Positions 26,349 to 35,320 are shown, counted from the stretch's first letter. The stretch: DNA of 64,000 nucleotides from Deltaproteobacteria bacterium (GCA_012729375.1 JAAYDE010000135.1:1-64000); one strand, 5' to 3'. The notes: a model not told the origin generated them from the sequence alone. Made by a program: numbers and translations.

Positions 26349-26780
26349 ATGAAAGTCAACCAGATCTCCATCTTCGTGGAGAATAAAAAGGGAAGACTGG
26401 CGGAGGTGACCAAAATTCTCGGCGAGGCGGGGGTCAATATCCGGGCGCTTTTTTTGGCGGATACTTCCGATTTCGGTGTCCTGCGTCTGATTGTCAACGA
26501 CAGCGACCAGGCTCAGGAGGTGCTTCGCAAGAACGGTATTACCGTCAGCAAGACGGAAGTTGTGGCCGTAGCGGTGCCGGATCATCCCGCCGGTCTCTAC
26601 AGCGTGCTTGAACCCTTGCAGCAAAGAGGGATCAACGTCGAATACATGTACGCCTTCGTGGACCATTATGGCGACAAAGCGATTGTGATTTTCCGCTTCG
26701 ACAACAGCGACGAAGCGATCCGGGTTCTGACCGAACACGGCATCGCCGTCCTTCCGGCGGATAAAATATACGGGATATAA
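26349..26780 (+). CDS. Tandem ACT domain protein
   Basis: A 143-residue protein made of two ACT ligand-binding units: MKVNQISIFVENKKGRLAEVTKILGEAGVNIRAL (residues 1-70) and VAVPDHPAGLYSVLEPLQQRGINVEYMYAFV (about 72-143). ACT units typically bind amino acids at dimer interfaces. A strong ribosome-binding site (AAAGGAGG) precedes the ATG. The close spacing to paaK suggests it senses an aromatic or branched amino acid linked to that enzyme's pathway, as inference. No catalytic domain is attached. Confidence 0.88.
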   Translation: MKVNQISIFVENKKGRLAEVTKILGEAGVNIRALFLADTSDFGVLRLIVNDSDQAQEVLRKNGITVSKTEVVAVAVPDHPAGLYSVLEPLQQRGINVEYMYAFVDHYGDKAIVIFRFDNSDEAIRVLTEHGIAVLPADKIYGI

Positions 26781-26882
26781 AGAAAAAACCAATAGGTGAA
26801 ATTGATTTCTCAAGGTAGTTTCCGGTTTCTTGGCGAGGGTTTTGGGAAGGTTTTCTCCTGGTTTTAGGGGCGGTCTTTCCTC

Positions 26883-26911
26883 TTGACATTTGCATCAAAA
26901 CTGCACATAAT
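26883..26911 (+). promoter_or_regulatory. Sigma70 promoter of tRNA-Pro
   Basis: TTGACA at 26883-26888, 17-bp spacer, CATAAT at 26906-26911. The -10 ends 17 bp before the mature 5' end of the tRNA, so only a short 5' leader is trimmed. Confidence 0.8.
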
Positions 26912-26926
26912 CCGCACCTGTTGGTT

Positions 26927-27005
<79 letters not shown>

Positions 27006-27027
27006 TAAACCAACAAGATTACGGCAA

Positions 27028-27076
27028 GCAAAAAAAGGGGCCTGTGAGCCGATTTCTCACAGGCCCCTTTTTTTGC
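27028..27076. terminator. Strong bidirectional terminator
   Basis: A perfect 21-bp stem: a run of seven A, GGGGCCTGTGAG, loop CCGATTT, CTCACAGGCCCC, seven T. It works in both directions, ending the tRNA-Pro transcript on the plus strand and the radical SAM gene (stop at 27099) on the minus strand. Confidence 0.92.
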
Positions 27077-27098
27077 TTTTTCCTTTGAAAAAGGCGCT

Positions 27099-28640
27099 TC
27101 AAAGGGTATTGCCAGATGGAAATTGACATCCCATGTGCAGAAACGGGGCGTGGTTGGAGGTGAAGAGTGGCGGGTCCCGGTGGAGGATGGGGCGTATCGC
27201 CGGGTCCCGCTTGAATTCCCTGTCCAGGAAAAGGCGCACCTCTTTACGGTTCCACCCCCGGGGATGTTCGAAATCCCGGTAGAGGGAGAGGTCGCCGTCG
27301 TAGAAAGGCCGCGTGGCGAGACCGGAAGATGGCCCGTTGATGGCGGGGAGATTGAAAACGGCGAGGTTGAGAAAGGTGATGGCCGCGGCATGACGACGGG
27401 TGAAGGCGAGGGTTTTTCGCGCTGCGGCGAGGGTTTCCGCGGGGGTGCCGAAGAGCAGATAGACATAGGTGGCGATTCCGGCGCTGTGCAGAGCGGCTAA
27501 GGCTCGGGAGGCGACCTGGAGCTCGATGCCCTTGTCCATTTTTTCGAGGACGGTTTCATCCCCCGATTCGATGCCCAGTTTGAGCATGACACAGCCGGAG
27601 CGGCGCAGGGCGCGGCAGAAATCCCTGTCGGCGATGAGTTCCGTGACCCGGGCGAACCCGTACCAGGGCGCCGGCAGCGGTCGTGCCGCCAGAACCTGGA
27701 GAAGTGTGGGGCTGATGGCGTTGTCCAGAAAATGGATCAGGCAAGGGGCGGTTGCCGCCGCGAGCCGGTCGATATCCGCCATTACCTGGTTTGGTGAAAT
27801 GGCGGCGTAGGGGTTTCCTTCGGCCTGTTCCGGGCAAAAGGAGCAGCGTTTCCACCAGCAGCCGCTGGCTGCGGCATAGGGGAGGATGAAGCCGGGGGCC
27901 AAATAAGGGTTGGCGGCCAGCCTCCCATAGTCAGGAGACGAATGACCCGCCTGGGCCTTTAGGCCCAGCAGGGAACAAAGAGATTCCTCCCCGGGGCCGG
28001 CGACGAGGTGCTCCACCAGTCCTGAAAACGGGTTGCGCCATTCCGGCTGTCTCATCCATGAGGTCATCAGCCCCCCGCCGACGACCAGAGGCAGTTCCGG
28101 GAAGCGTTTTTTTAGAAAGCCGATCATGGCGAAGGTGGTGAGCGCCTGGCTGAGGTAATTGAGGGAAAAACCGACGAGGGATGGATTTTTCTTCTCCACG
28201 AGAGTTGACAGGCGCCCAGCGAACCAGGGGTAGAAGGGGTTTTTTTCCGGACCGGCCGCGGCCCGCAGGAGATCGGCGCTGTTCAGCGGCGACAGGGAAG
28301 CCTCTTCGTAGTTGGCCAGGGTCAGGGTAGCGCCATGGGCTGCTCCCGCCAGCAACAGCGCGCGGCCGACATCGGCCACCGCCCGCTTGTAACGGTCCAG
28401 GTTGGCATAAAGAAGACGGGAGCGAAGGGCGGCCAGGTTATCCTTCAGCTTGTTGCACGCCTGTCGCGACCAGGTATCCTGCGGTTGGTGGGGAGCGTTC
28501 AGCAGATAAAGCAAGCCCTCCAGGTTGCCATCGACGACAGTGAAGGGGTAGCGGTGCGCGGCCAACACTCCGGCGAGTTTGGCGATGCCCGCCGGGGGTT
28601 CACAGGGTTTGGCGACAGGGGGATTAATCAGTATCAGCAT
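27099..28640 (-). CDS. B12-binding-like radical SAM protein
   Basis: About 513 residues from MLILINPPVAKPCEPPAG. The N-terminal part (about 1-200) resembles the cobalamin-binding fold common in this class (YPFTVVDGNLEGL, LVGFSLNYLSQA, LPLVVGGGLMTSW). The radical SAM core has SGCWWKRCSFCPEQ, a CX4CX2C cluster motif instead of the usual CX3CX2C, followed by IHFLDNAISP, LKLGIESGDETVLEKMDKGI and TYVYLLFGTPAET. Substrate unknown. An upstream in-frame start at 28751 exists, but the family N-terminus starts near 28640; the ribosome-binding site there is weak. Isolated gene, so context does not help. Confidence 0.8.
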   Translation of the reverse strand: MLILINPPVAKPCEPPAGIAKLAGVLAAHRYPFTVVDGNLEGLLYLLNAPHQPQDTWSRQACNKLKDNLAALRSRLLYANLDRYKRAVADVGRALLLAGAAHGATLTLANYEEASLSPLNSADLLRAAAGPEKNPFYPWFAGRLSTLVEKKNPSLVGFSLNYLSQALTTFAMIGFLKKRFPELPLVVGGGLMTSWMRQPEWRNPFSGLVEHLVAGPGEESLCSLLGLKAQAGHSSPDYGRLAANPYLAPGFILPYAAASGCWWKRCSFCPEQAEGNPYAAISPNQVMADIDRLAAATAPCLIHFLDNAISPTLLQVLAARPLPAPWYGFARVTELIADRDFCRALRRSGCVMLKLGIESGDETVLEKMDKGIELQVASRALAALHSAGIATYVYLLFGTPAETLAAARKTLAFTRRHAAAITFLNLAVFNLPAINGPSSGLATRPFYDGDLSLYRDFEHPRGWNRKEVRLFLDREFKRDPAIRPILHRDPPLFTSNHAPFLHMGCQFPSGNTL

Positions 28641-28865
28641 GGCGTCCGGACTGCCGAAAAGGGCGGTGCCTTTGCGGGTATGGCGGCGATAAGTGATTGC
28701 GTTGAATGTTGAAAAGTATATGCTTACGCCCATGAGGAACAACCCGGGCAAGTATAATACATGCCCAGCTCCCAGGTCTATTCCGGGGGAATGAGCAAAA
28801 ACTAATCGCCAGCGGATTTTTTGAACCGCAAAAAATTCCTATTACTGTTTTGGGTAGGGGGAGAT

Positions 28866-29411
28866 ATGACCAAAAAAGCTTTGTTGGTTTTGGCCGACGG
28901 ATTTGAGGAAATAGAGGCGGTAGTCCCCATCGACCTGTTGCGCCGGGCCGGCATCGATCTGGTGACAGCGGGACTGAAAAAAGAATGGGTTCAGGGACGC
29001 CAGGGGGTTACCCTCAAGGCCGACACGGTGCTCAACCGGGTCATCGGCCTTTTCGATGCCCTTATCCTTCCCGGCGGTCCCGGCCATAAGGCGCTGATGG
29101 AATCGGACAGGGTGCTGCGCCTGACCGAGGATTATTTCCGGGATAAAATCCTCTGCTGCGCCATCTGCGCAGCCCCCAGGGTTTTTGCCGCGGCAGGGAT
29201 TCTCGATGGAAAACGTTTCACTTGCTATCCCGGTTCCCTCGACGATTTTGGTAACGGGGAATATGTCCCCGCAGAGGTGGTTCGCGATGGAAATATCATC
29301 ACCAGCGCCGGGCCGGGCACGGCGGTACCCTTTTCCCTGTCTATCATTGAGGCCCTTCTCGGGGAGGCCAAGGCCGCCGCAGTGAAGGCACAGATCCTTT
29401 ATCACGACTGA
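28866..29411 (+). CDS. DJ-1/PfpI family protein
   Basis: A 181-residue cytosolic protein of the DJ-1/ThiJ/PfpI superfamily. MTKKALLVLADGFEEIEAVVPIDLLRRAGI includes the conserved Glu of the active site; DALILPGGPGH and LCCAICAAPRVFAAAGIL give the nucleophile elbow with its Cys; RFTCYPG and ITSAGPGTAVPFSLSIIE complete the fold. The YajL/DJ-1 subgroup is usually linked to oxidative or carbonyl stress protection; the exact chemistry is debated. GGGGGAG before the ATG supports this start over one 45 bp upstream. It is followed within 9 bp by the antiporter gene. Confidence 0.88.
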   Translation: MTKKALLVLADGFEEIEAVVPIDLLRRAGIDLVTAGLKKEWVQGRQGVTLKADTVLNRVIGLFDALILPGGPGHKALMESDRVLRLTEDYFRDKILCCAICAAPRVFAAAGILDGKRFTCYPGSLDDFGNGEYVPAEVVRDGNIITSAGPGTAVPFSLSIIEALLGEAKAAAVKAQILYHD

Positions 29412-29420
29412 AAAATAGCT

Positions 29421-30392
29421 ATGTTTCTTCCCCTGCTGGCCGTCGTCGTCGGCCTCCTGCTGCTGATCTGGAGTGCCGATCGGTTTGTCGATGGCGCCTC
29501 GGCCGTGGCCCATCACGCCGGAATGTCGCCCCTGCTCATCGGCATGCTGATCGTCGGTTTCGGTACCTCGGCCCCGGAAATGGTGGTTTCCGCGTTTTCC
29601 GCCGCCCAGGGGAATCCCGGACTGGCCCTGGGAAACGCTTACGGCTCCAATATCGCCAACATCGCCCTGATTCTGGGTACAGCGGCACTGATCCGGCCGC
29701 TGGCCATTCATGCCCGTGTCCTGAAAAAGGAATTGCCGGTTTTAAGCCTGGTAACCCTGCTCGCTGTTTTTCAGCTTAAGGACGGTTTTCTGTCACGGGC
29801 CGATGCCTGGGCCCTGCTGTCCGTGTTTGCCGTTTTGATGCTGTGGGCGATTCTGCCGGTGGTGGCCCAGTCCCGATCCGGGCTGGTCAAGGAAGTTCAG
29901 AAGGCCGCCCAGGCTGAGGTCATTCCTCTAAGACAGGGCTTGATCTATCTGCTGGTTGGTCTTCTCGCCCTGGTGGGTAGTTCCCGGTTGCTGGTTTGGG
30001 GAGCCGTTGCCATCGCTGAAGGGTTTGGCATCAGCGACCTCATCATCGGCTTGACCATCGTCGCCGTCGGCACCTCTTTGCCCGAACTGGCCTCATCGGC
30101 GGCGGCGGCCCGCAAGGGGGCCCATGATATCGCTCTGGGAAATGTTCTCGGATCCAATCTTTTCAATACTTTGGCGGTAGTTGGCATCGCCGGCGCCATC
30201 CATCCCCTGGAAGTGTCCCCCGAGGTTCTGTATCGCGACTGTCTGGTCATGGGGCTGTTGACCTTATCCCTGTTTTTTATGGGTTACAGGCCCAAGAGCT
30301 GCGGACAGATCGGACGCGTCAAGGGTGCCCTCCTTGTTGTTGCCTACCTGGCCTACAACGGACTGTTGATCTGGTCCGTTCTGCGAGGTTGA
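29421..30392 (+). CDS. Calcium/sodium antiporter (CaCA family)
   Basis: A 323-residue inner-membrane antiporter with about ten helices in two inverted halves. The two alpha-repeats show the signature: LIVGFGTSAPEMVVSAFSAAQGNPGLALGNAYGSNIANI and LTIVAVGTSLPELASSAAAARKGAHDIALGNVLGSNLFN. This is the YrbG-type K-independent Na/Ca exchanger family. It probably extrudes Ca2+ in exchange for Na+ or H+. It starts 9 bp after the DJ-1 stop with a weak ribosome-binding site, consistent with one transcript. Confidence 0.9.
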   Translation: MFLPLLAVVVGLLLLIWSADRFVDGASAVAHHAGMSPLLIGMLIVGFGTSAPEMVVSAFSAAQGNPGLALGNAYGSNIANIALILGTAALIRPLAIHARVLKKELPVLSLVTLLAVFQLKDGFLSRADAWALLSVFAVLMLWAILPVVAQSRSGLVKEVQKAAQAEVIPLRQGLIYLLVGLLALVGSSRLLVWGAVAIAEGFGISDLIIGLTIVAVGTSLPELASSAAAARKGAHDIALGNVLGSNLFNTLAVVGIAGAIHPLEVSPEVLYRDCLVMGLLTLSLFFMGYRPKSCGQIGRVKGALLVVAYLAYNGLLIWSVLRG

Positions 30393-30410
30393 GAGAGCTT
30401 TTCACCTGAC

Positions 30411-30427
30411 CAGGCCGTTCCGGCCTG
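30411..30427 (+). terminator. Hairpin after the antiporter gene
   Basis: CAGGCCG, loop TTC, CGGCCTG, 18 bp after the stop. The following sequence (TATTAAGTGTTTT) is only moderately T-rich, so termination efficiency is uncertain. Confidence 0.4.
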
Positions 30428-30456
30428 TATTAAGTGTTTTCCCTGCGCCGCAGATT

Positions 30457-30846
30457 TCAACCCACATCCCGTTTGTCGATCAAACCCCTTTGCACACAGG
30501 CTTCGGCGGCCTCTCTGGCAACGCCCATTTTGACCCCGCCGCCGCTTTTACTGGCCAGATACCAGGCAAACTGGCGGGCCCGGGGCATGGGGTTATGGCA
30601 CAGCTCCAGATCCGGATTGAGGCGGACGGCGCTCAGCAGAGCATGGGGGGTCATGATGAGTTGGCAGCGGAATTCCACCGGCAGGATCTCCTCTCCGGGA
30701 GAAAAGGTCCGGCCGCAATGGGGGCAGATCCGGTCACCGGTGCGTTTGCCGAAAACCAATTCGTAGTTGAGTTTTCCTTCATGGCGGCAGGCCGCCTGCT
30801 TTTCCTGGGTAATCTGATAATTCATAATGATGGATGGACCGCTCAT
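30457..30846 (-). CDS. Hypothetical zinc-ribbon protein
   Basis: A 129-residue cytosolic protein I do not recognise. Its central part has ICPHCGRTFSPGEEILPVEF, one CxxC knuckle, with further cysteines in AACRHEG, FRCQLIM, ELCHNP and ACVQRG that could complete a metal site. It has no signal or membrane segment. Convergent with the antiporter gene; upstream is the polyferredoxin gene on the same strand 88 bp away, so it may be cotranscribed with, or lie downstream of, the Fe-S genes. Codon use is like its neighbours. Confidence 0.6.
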   Translation of the reverse strand: MSGPSIIMNYQITQEKQAACRHEGKLNYELVFGKRTGDRICPHCGRTFSPGEEILPVEFRCQLIMTPHALLSAVRLNPDLELCHNPMPRARQFAWYLASKSGGGVKMGVAREAAEACVQRGLIDKRDVG

Positions 30847-30934
30847 GGAAAGTTCCTCCGGGGTTTTTCCTGGTTGGTTTGGTGGCCGCCTAAACTAATA
30901 AACGCAGGAAGGATTTGTCAAGGCGGATGTGGTT

Positions 30935-32506
30935 TCAGGGGGTGAATCCAGGGGGCAGTCCGAGATGGTTTTCCGTTCCGCCGGGATATCCCTCGTGGGC
31001 CTGGAGGCGGATGTCGAGGCCGCTTTTGAGGCCTTCCCGGCGATGGTTGCTGTCGTTCAGGCGCAAGGCTCCGTCGGCGTTGACGACAATGGCTCTTGTG
31101 CCGGCGACCGGACACTCATGTTCGCAGTAGCCGCAGCCGCTGCAGCGGTTGGTGATCACTTCCGGAACCGCGTTGCCGATGCCGGGAACGCGTACCAGGA
31201 CGATGGCAGCGAAGGGGCAGACTTCGTCGCAGACCAGACAGGCCCGCTCCTCCTGCCAGGCGAGGCAGCGCTTTTTATCGATCCGGGCGCTGCCGGGCCG
31301 CGCCCAGATCTTTTCCTCTGCCGTCAGGGGCAGGATGGCCGCCGTGGGACAGAACTGCCCGCAGCGGGCGCAGTCGGTGCGGCAGGGGCCGACAGCGGGG
31401 GTCAGCAGCGGGCTGAGGAGCGCTCTCCAGGGGCCGTCAAAGCCACTGGGCTGCAGGGTGTTGGTGGGGCAGACCGCCATGCACGCGCCGCAGCCGATGC
31501 AGCGGCGCAGAAAATGGATCTCGGGACGGGCGCCCGGCGGGCGCAGGGGAACAGAATCGGCAGCTTCCGGGACCCGGGTTGTCGACAACAGAAACCCGCC
31601 GCCGACCAGAGCGGCCGTGCCGCCGACCAAAAGGGTTCTTCTTCCCGGATCCGGGCAGCGGGACCCAGCCGGTTGGTGAAGGGAAAAAGAAAAGTTGATG
31701 GCGTGGACAGGACAGACCGCGGCGCAATGACGGCAGGTGATGCATTCGCCGTGACGGGTGATCCGGGGATCCGTGCCGATGGCTTCCGTGGGGCAGGCTT
31801 TCCGGCAGCGTCCGCAGCGGATGCATTTCTCGGCAACCTGGCGGGTCAGCGCCGGCCGCTGAGCGGCGCAGGAGAAAAGGGCGCCTGCCGGACAGACCGC
31901 GCGGCACCAGAAACGGCGGGCGATCAACGTCCCTAGAAACGGCATCAAGGTGACAATCGCCAGGGGGAGGATGGGGCTGTAGAACGGGGTGCGGATGTGG
32001 GCAAAGGTCAGCCATCCTCCGTCGCAGAGGGTACGCAGAAAATCGACGCCGAAGGCCGCACCCAGACGCAGAAGGGGTTCACCGAGAAGGGCGACCAGGC
32101 GGGTGGAGAGGGCCAGAGGCGCGAAGGCGAAAAGAAGCGAGAGTCCCCCGCAGGCGGCGCCGCACAGAATCAGAAAAACGCCCGTTCGCACCAGGCTGAT
32201 TTTGGGCAGAAAGCGATTTTGTCTCCGGGGCAGATGGTCGGCGAGATCGATGCAGGCGCCCAGGGGGCAGATATGGCCGCAGAAGAAGCGGCCGAAGATA
32301 AGGGTGAGGACCAGCAGGACAAGGGCTCCCGCCATCCCCGCAAAGAGCGCGCGGGCCGCCAGTGCCGTCCCCAGCGAGGCCGCCGGATCGAGGGCGATGA
32401 TCCGGCGCAGAAAATACTCGTCCGTGGTGAAGGAACCGGCCGCCACCAGGAGATGGATGAAGAGCAGGACAGAGCAGGTCTGGAAGATTCTTTGACGGCG
32501 GATCAT
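30935..32506 (-). CDS. Membrane polyferredoxin, NapH/NapG-like fusion
   Basis: A 523-residue iron-sulfur membrane protein. The N-terminal 200 residues resemble NapH/MauN: helices near 8-25, 45-70, 95-125 and 165-190, with CGHICPLGACIDLADHLP and CRAVCPAGALFS. Cluster motifs CIRCGRCRKACPTEAI and CITCRHCAAVCPVHAI follow. After a linker, GRRTLLVGGTAALVGGGFLL is a twin-arginine-like hydrophobic segment as at the N-terminus of NapG, followed by CIGCGACMAVCP, CARCGQFCP, CLVCDEVCP and CSGCGYCEHECP. It therefore looks like NapH fused to NapG and probably passes electrons from quinol to a periplasmic acceptor. It starts 9 bp after the DUF362 gene. Confidence 0.85.
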   Translation of the reverse strand: MIRRQRIFQTCSVLLFIHLLVAAGSFTTDEYFLRRIIALDPAASLGTALAARALFAGMAGALVLLVLTLIFGRFFCGHICPLGACIDLADHLPRRQNRFLPKISLVRTGVFLILCGAACGGLSLLFAFAPLALSTRLVALLGEPLLRLGAAFGVDFLRTLCDGGWLTFAHIRTPFYSPILPLAIVTLMPFLGTLIARRFWCRAVCPAGALFSCAAQRPALTRQVAEKCIRCGRCRKACPTEAIGTDPRITRHGECITCRHCAAVCPVHAINFSFSLHQPAGSRCPDPGRRTLLVGGTAALVGGGFLLSTTRVPEAADSVPLRPPGARPEIHFLRRCIGCGACMAVCPTNTLQPSGFDGPWRALLSPLLTPAVGPCRTDCARCGQFCPTAAILPLTAEEKIWARPGSARIDKKRCLAWQEERACLVCDEVCPFAAIVLVRVPGIGNAVPEVITNRCSGCGYCEHECPVAGTRAIVVNADGALRLNDSNHRREGLKSGLDIRLQAHEGYPGGTENHLGLPPGFTP

Positions 32507-32515
32507 GTCCGAGGG

Positions 32516-33466
32516 TCAGGCCTTTCCTTCCACAACCGACAGGTTGGCGATGTCCATCCTCCCCAGTTTCCGCTCATGGGCGAGGCGGATGTGGCTCACC
32601 TGGGAGGCGTTCATCTTCCGGCCGTACCAACTGAAGCGCTCCACGGCCAGGGCGTCGGCGGCGACCATGTCGCGGGAGGCGATGACCGTCCGCGGTTGCA
32701 GCACCAGGCCCGGCCCGCCGGGTCCGTGACTGCTCAGGACGCGGGTGGCGTCGATCACCACCAGGTGGGGCTTGAGCAGGGAGGCGAGATCGACGATGGC
32801 CACATCGAGATCATGGTCGCGGTGCAGGGTGCCGCGGTTGGAGATCAGCCCCATCATTCCCTTCATGGACAGGCTGACCCCGGTGCTGCCGTGGGATTTG
32901 GCCACGGGAACGGCGATCAGCACGTCGGCCTTGAGGACCTCGGTCATTACCTCGGTGGCCTTCAGGCTTTCCCCGTCGGCTATGGCGGCGGCGGAAAAGA
33001 GACGGCGGTTCTCCACGGCGTGGACGATATCCTCCCCGTCCAGGCGGCAGGCTTCCCTGATTCCTTCGATGCAGCGTTCGGCGGGGCCCAAAGGGTTGTC
33101 GAGAACGCTGACCGATCCGGCTTTCGCTTCACGACAGAGGGAAACCAGTTCGCGGACCACCTGGGGGTGGGTTGTGGAGCCCCTTTCCGGGGGGCCGGAA
33201 AAACTCATGTTGGGTTTGATCACCACCCGGCTTCCCGGTTTGACGAACTGGCCGATACCGCCCAGCAGGCGAACCGCCTCTCGGGTCGCCGGGCCCGGAT
33301 CGCCGACGGCGACGGCCAGATCGGGGGTCGCCGCCAGGGCTTGGGCGGAAAAAGGCAGGCCATGGAGCAGCGCCGCGGCAAAGCCAAGACCGCCGGCCTG
33401 CCAGGCGAGGAATTCCCGGCGGCTCATGAGAGGGCCGTGAAGACAAGGGGTGGTTTTTTTGGTCAT
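32516..33466 (-). CDS. Tat-exported DUF362 protein
   Basis: A 316-residue protein with a twin-arginine signal: SRREFLAWQAGGLGFAAALLHGLPFSAQALA. The body is a DUF362 domain: VKPGSRVVIKPNMSFSGPPERGSTTHPQVVRELVSLC, LIAVPVAKSHGSTGVSLSMKGMMGLISNR, and VVIDATRVLSSHGPGG. The Tat signal means it is folded, perhaps with cofactor, before export to the periplasm. ATG at 33466 follows AGAGG at a 5-bp spacing and was preferred to a GTG six bases upstream; an ATG at 33427 would start directly at the Tat motif. It precedes the polyferredoxin gene closely, so it probably works with it. Function of the family is uncertain. Confidence 0.85.
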   Translation of the reverse strand: MTKKTTPCLHGPLMSRREFLAWQAGGLGFAAALLHGLPFSAQALAATPDLAVAVGDPGPATREAVRLLGGIGQFVKPGSRVVIKPNMSFSGPPERGSTTHPQVVRELVSLCREAKAGSVSVLDNPLGPAERCIEGIREACRLDGEDIVHAVENRRLFSAAAIADGESLKATEVMTEVLKADVLIAVPVAKSHGSTGVSLSMKGMMGLISNRGTLHRDHDLDVAIVDLASLLKPHLVVIDATRVLSSHGPGGPGLVLQPRTVIASRDMVAADALAVERFSWYGRKMNASQVSHIRLAHERKLGRMDIANLSVVEGKA

Positions 33467-33696
33467 GGGCACCTCTGCTGGAAGTACTTGCGGATGACAG
33501 GCTGGCGGGGACTGCCCGCACAGATCACCGGAAAGGGTTTTCCGGGCCGGTTTTATTCCCTACATTCTACCATCCTATGGCCATCGGCTCCCCTTCCTTT
33601 TGGGGATTGAAATAATCGCCCGGAAGATTATTTTATGCTATAGCGTTGATGTCAGCGGGAAAATCGGTCCGGAGACTAAAATGGAGAGGCGTCAGC

Positions 33697-35148
33697 ATGG
33701 CGAAAACGGCAAGGATGGGGGAAGACCGGCACCTGCCGGCAAGGATTCCCGATCTGGCACTCTATTTCGGCGGCGGGGCATGGCGCATCGGAAGCTTTTC
33801 CCCGCGTCTGGAAAAATTCCTGGGAAGGGATTGCGGCGACCGCGCCGTGGACGGTTTTTTTGCTGATTCGTCCCCTTCGCTTTCCGGGCTTGCCGAGGAG
33901 GTGGCCAGCCATGGTGAAGCCCTGCACAACATCCGGATCAGTCTGCAAGCCGGCAATTGGCAGACCACGGTCGTCGCCGAGATCCGCCCGTCCCGCGAGG
34001 AAGGAATCAGGCCACGGAAACAGGTGCAGTTTTTTTTCCGTGAAGCCATGGCAGCGGAGGTCGAATTGCCGCGGATTTTTCACGGCATGGTCGGAGTCAG
34101 CCCGCCGCTCTTGGATGTGTTTCGCAAAATCGAACTCTACGGGCCGACGGACGCTTCCGTGGTCGTCACCGGTGAAACCGGCACCGGCAAGGAACTGGTG
34201 GCCAGGGCGCTTCACGAGGAAAGCCCCCGGTCCGGCTGTCCTTTCGTGGCCGTCAACTGTTCGGCGATTTCCAAGGAATTGCTTGAGTCCGAGCTGTTCG
34301 GCCACGAAAAAGGTTCCTTCACAGGCGCCCTGCGCACCCATCGTGGACGTTTCGAGCGGGCCGACGGCGGCACCCTCTTCCTCGACGAGATCGGCGACAT
34401 GCCCTTCGGCACCCAGGTCAAGCTGCTGCGGGTGCTGGAGAACCGCACCGTCGAGAGGGTCGGTTCCGAGCGGGAAATCCCCGTCGACGTGCGCCTCGTC
34501 TGCGCCACCAATGTGCCCCTCGAAAGGGCCGTCGCCGAGGGGCGTTTCCGCGCCGATCTCTACCATCGCCTGGCGGTGCTGCGCCTGCATCTGCCGCCCC
34601 TTCGCGACCGTCTCGATGACCTGCCTTTTCTGGTCGATTTTTTTCTTGCCGTCCTCAACCGCAAATATCACCGCCAGGTGAAAAGGCTGACCCCCGAGGC
34701 GGTGAATTTCCTCCGTTCCTATCTGTGGCCCGGCAATATCCGCGAACTGCGCAATGTTCTAGAGCGCGTGGTGGTGGAAACGGAAGGGGAGGTCATCGGC
34801 GCCCGGGCCTTCCGGGAGTGGACCCTGGAAAGGCAACACCTGAGTCCCGACCGCTGGGAAGAGGTGCGCCTTTCCCCGGCTTCGCAAACCGCCATCATCC
34901 CTCCATATCCCGCTCCCTCCGAACGGCCGCTGCTGACTTCCGGCCCGCGGGATGCCTTTCCTGCGGAACAAGGCAATCATTCCTACCCGGCTCCCGGTGT
35001 CGAGCTCAATCCCGAAACCATCCGCCGCGCCTACCGGGAGGCGGCCGGAAACATCTCCCTGGCCGCCCGCCTTCTCGGTGTCCACCGCGCCACCCTGTAC
35101 CGCCATCTCAAAAAGCTGGGTCTGGAACGCCACGACCTCGCTGACTGA
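33697..35148 (+). CDS. Sigma54-dependent Fis-family activator
   Basis: A 483-residue enhancer-binding protein. The N-terminal 135 residues have no receiver domain and look PAS-like (GAWRIGSFSPRLEKFLGRD, ALHNIRISLQAGNWQTTVVAEI). The AAA+ domain (about 140-385) has Walker A GETGTGKE, the sigma54 loop GSFTGA, Walker B GTLFLDEIGD, and RADLYHRLAV. A Fis-type helix-turn-helix ends the protein (IRRAYREAAGNISLAARLLGVHRATLYRHLKKLGL). The ATG at 33697 follows GAGAGG. Downstream lie repeated sites, a sigma54-like promoter and the hsp20-hsp20-clpB genes, which makes those its likely targets by inference. Divergent from the DUF362 gene. Confidence 0.93.
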   Translation: MAKTARMGEDRHLPARIPDLALYFGGGAWRIGSFSPRLEKFLGRDCGDRAVDGFFADSSPSLSGLAEEVASHGEALHNIRISLQAGNWQTTVVAEIRPSREEGIRPRKQVQFFFREAMAAEVELPRIFHGMVGVSPPLLDVFRKIELYGPTDASVVVTGETGTGKELVARALHEESPRSGCPFVAVNCSAISKELLESELFGHEKGSFTGALRTHRGRFERADGGTLFLDEIGDMPFGTQVKLLRVLENRTVERVGSEREIPVDVRLVCATNVPLERAVAEGRFRADLYHRLAVLRLHLPPLRDRLDDLPFLVDFFLAVLNRKYHRQVKRLTPEAVNFLRSYLWPGNIRELRNVLERVVVETEGEVIGARAFREWTLERQHLSPDRWEEVRLSPASQTAIIPPYPAPSERPLLTSGPRDAFPAEQGNHSYPAPGVELNPETIRRAYREAAGNISLAARLLGVHRATLYRHLKKLGLERHDLAD

Positions 35149-35207
35149 TCCCTTGGCCGTGGCGCTCCGCCGCCCCTTTTCCAACTCGTTTCCCCTGCGC
35201 CACCCAA

Positions 35208-35254
35208 GCGACGTCGCAGCTGTCGCAGGGCGACACGGCAGACTGTCGCAGGGC
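35208..35254. promoter_or_regulatory. Candidate activator sites upstream of hsp20
   Basis: Cluster of GTCGC/GCGAC half-sites: palindrome GCGACGTCGC (35208-35217) and two exact copies of CTGTCGCAGGGC (35220-35231 and 35243-35254) 23 bp apart, with inverted partners such as TGTCGCAGGGCGACA (35221-35235). It lies about 95-135 bp upstream of the expected hsp20 start of transcription, typical for an upstream activating sequence. The T-run after the second copy means it might instead terminate the activator gene. Confidence 0.55.
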
Positions 35255-35320
35255 TTTTTTCTGCTTCTTGTGAGTTTCATAAATAATTGAAATTGTTGAA
35301 ATAAAATTTTTCAGTTGGAT

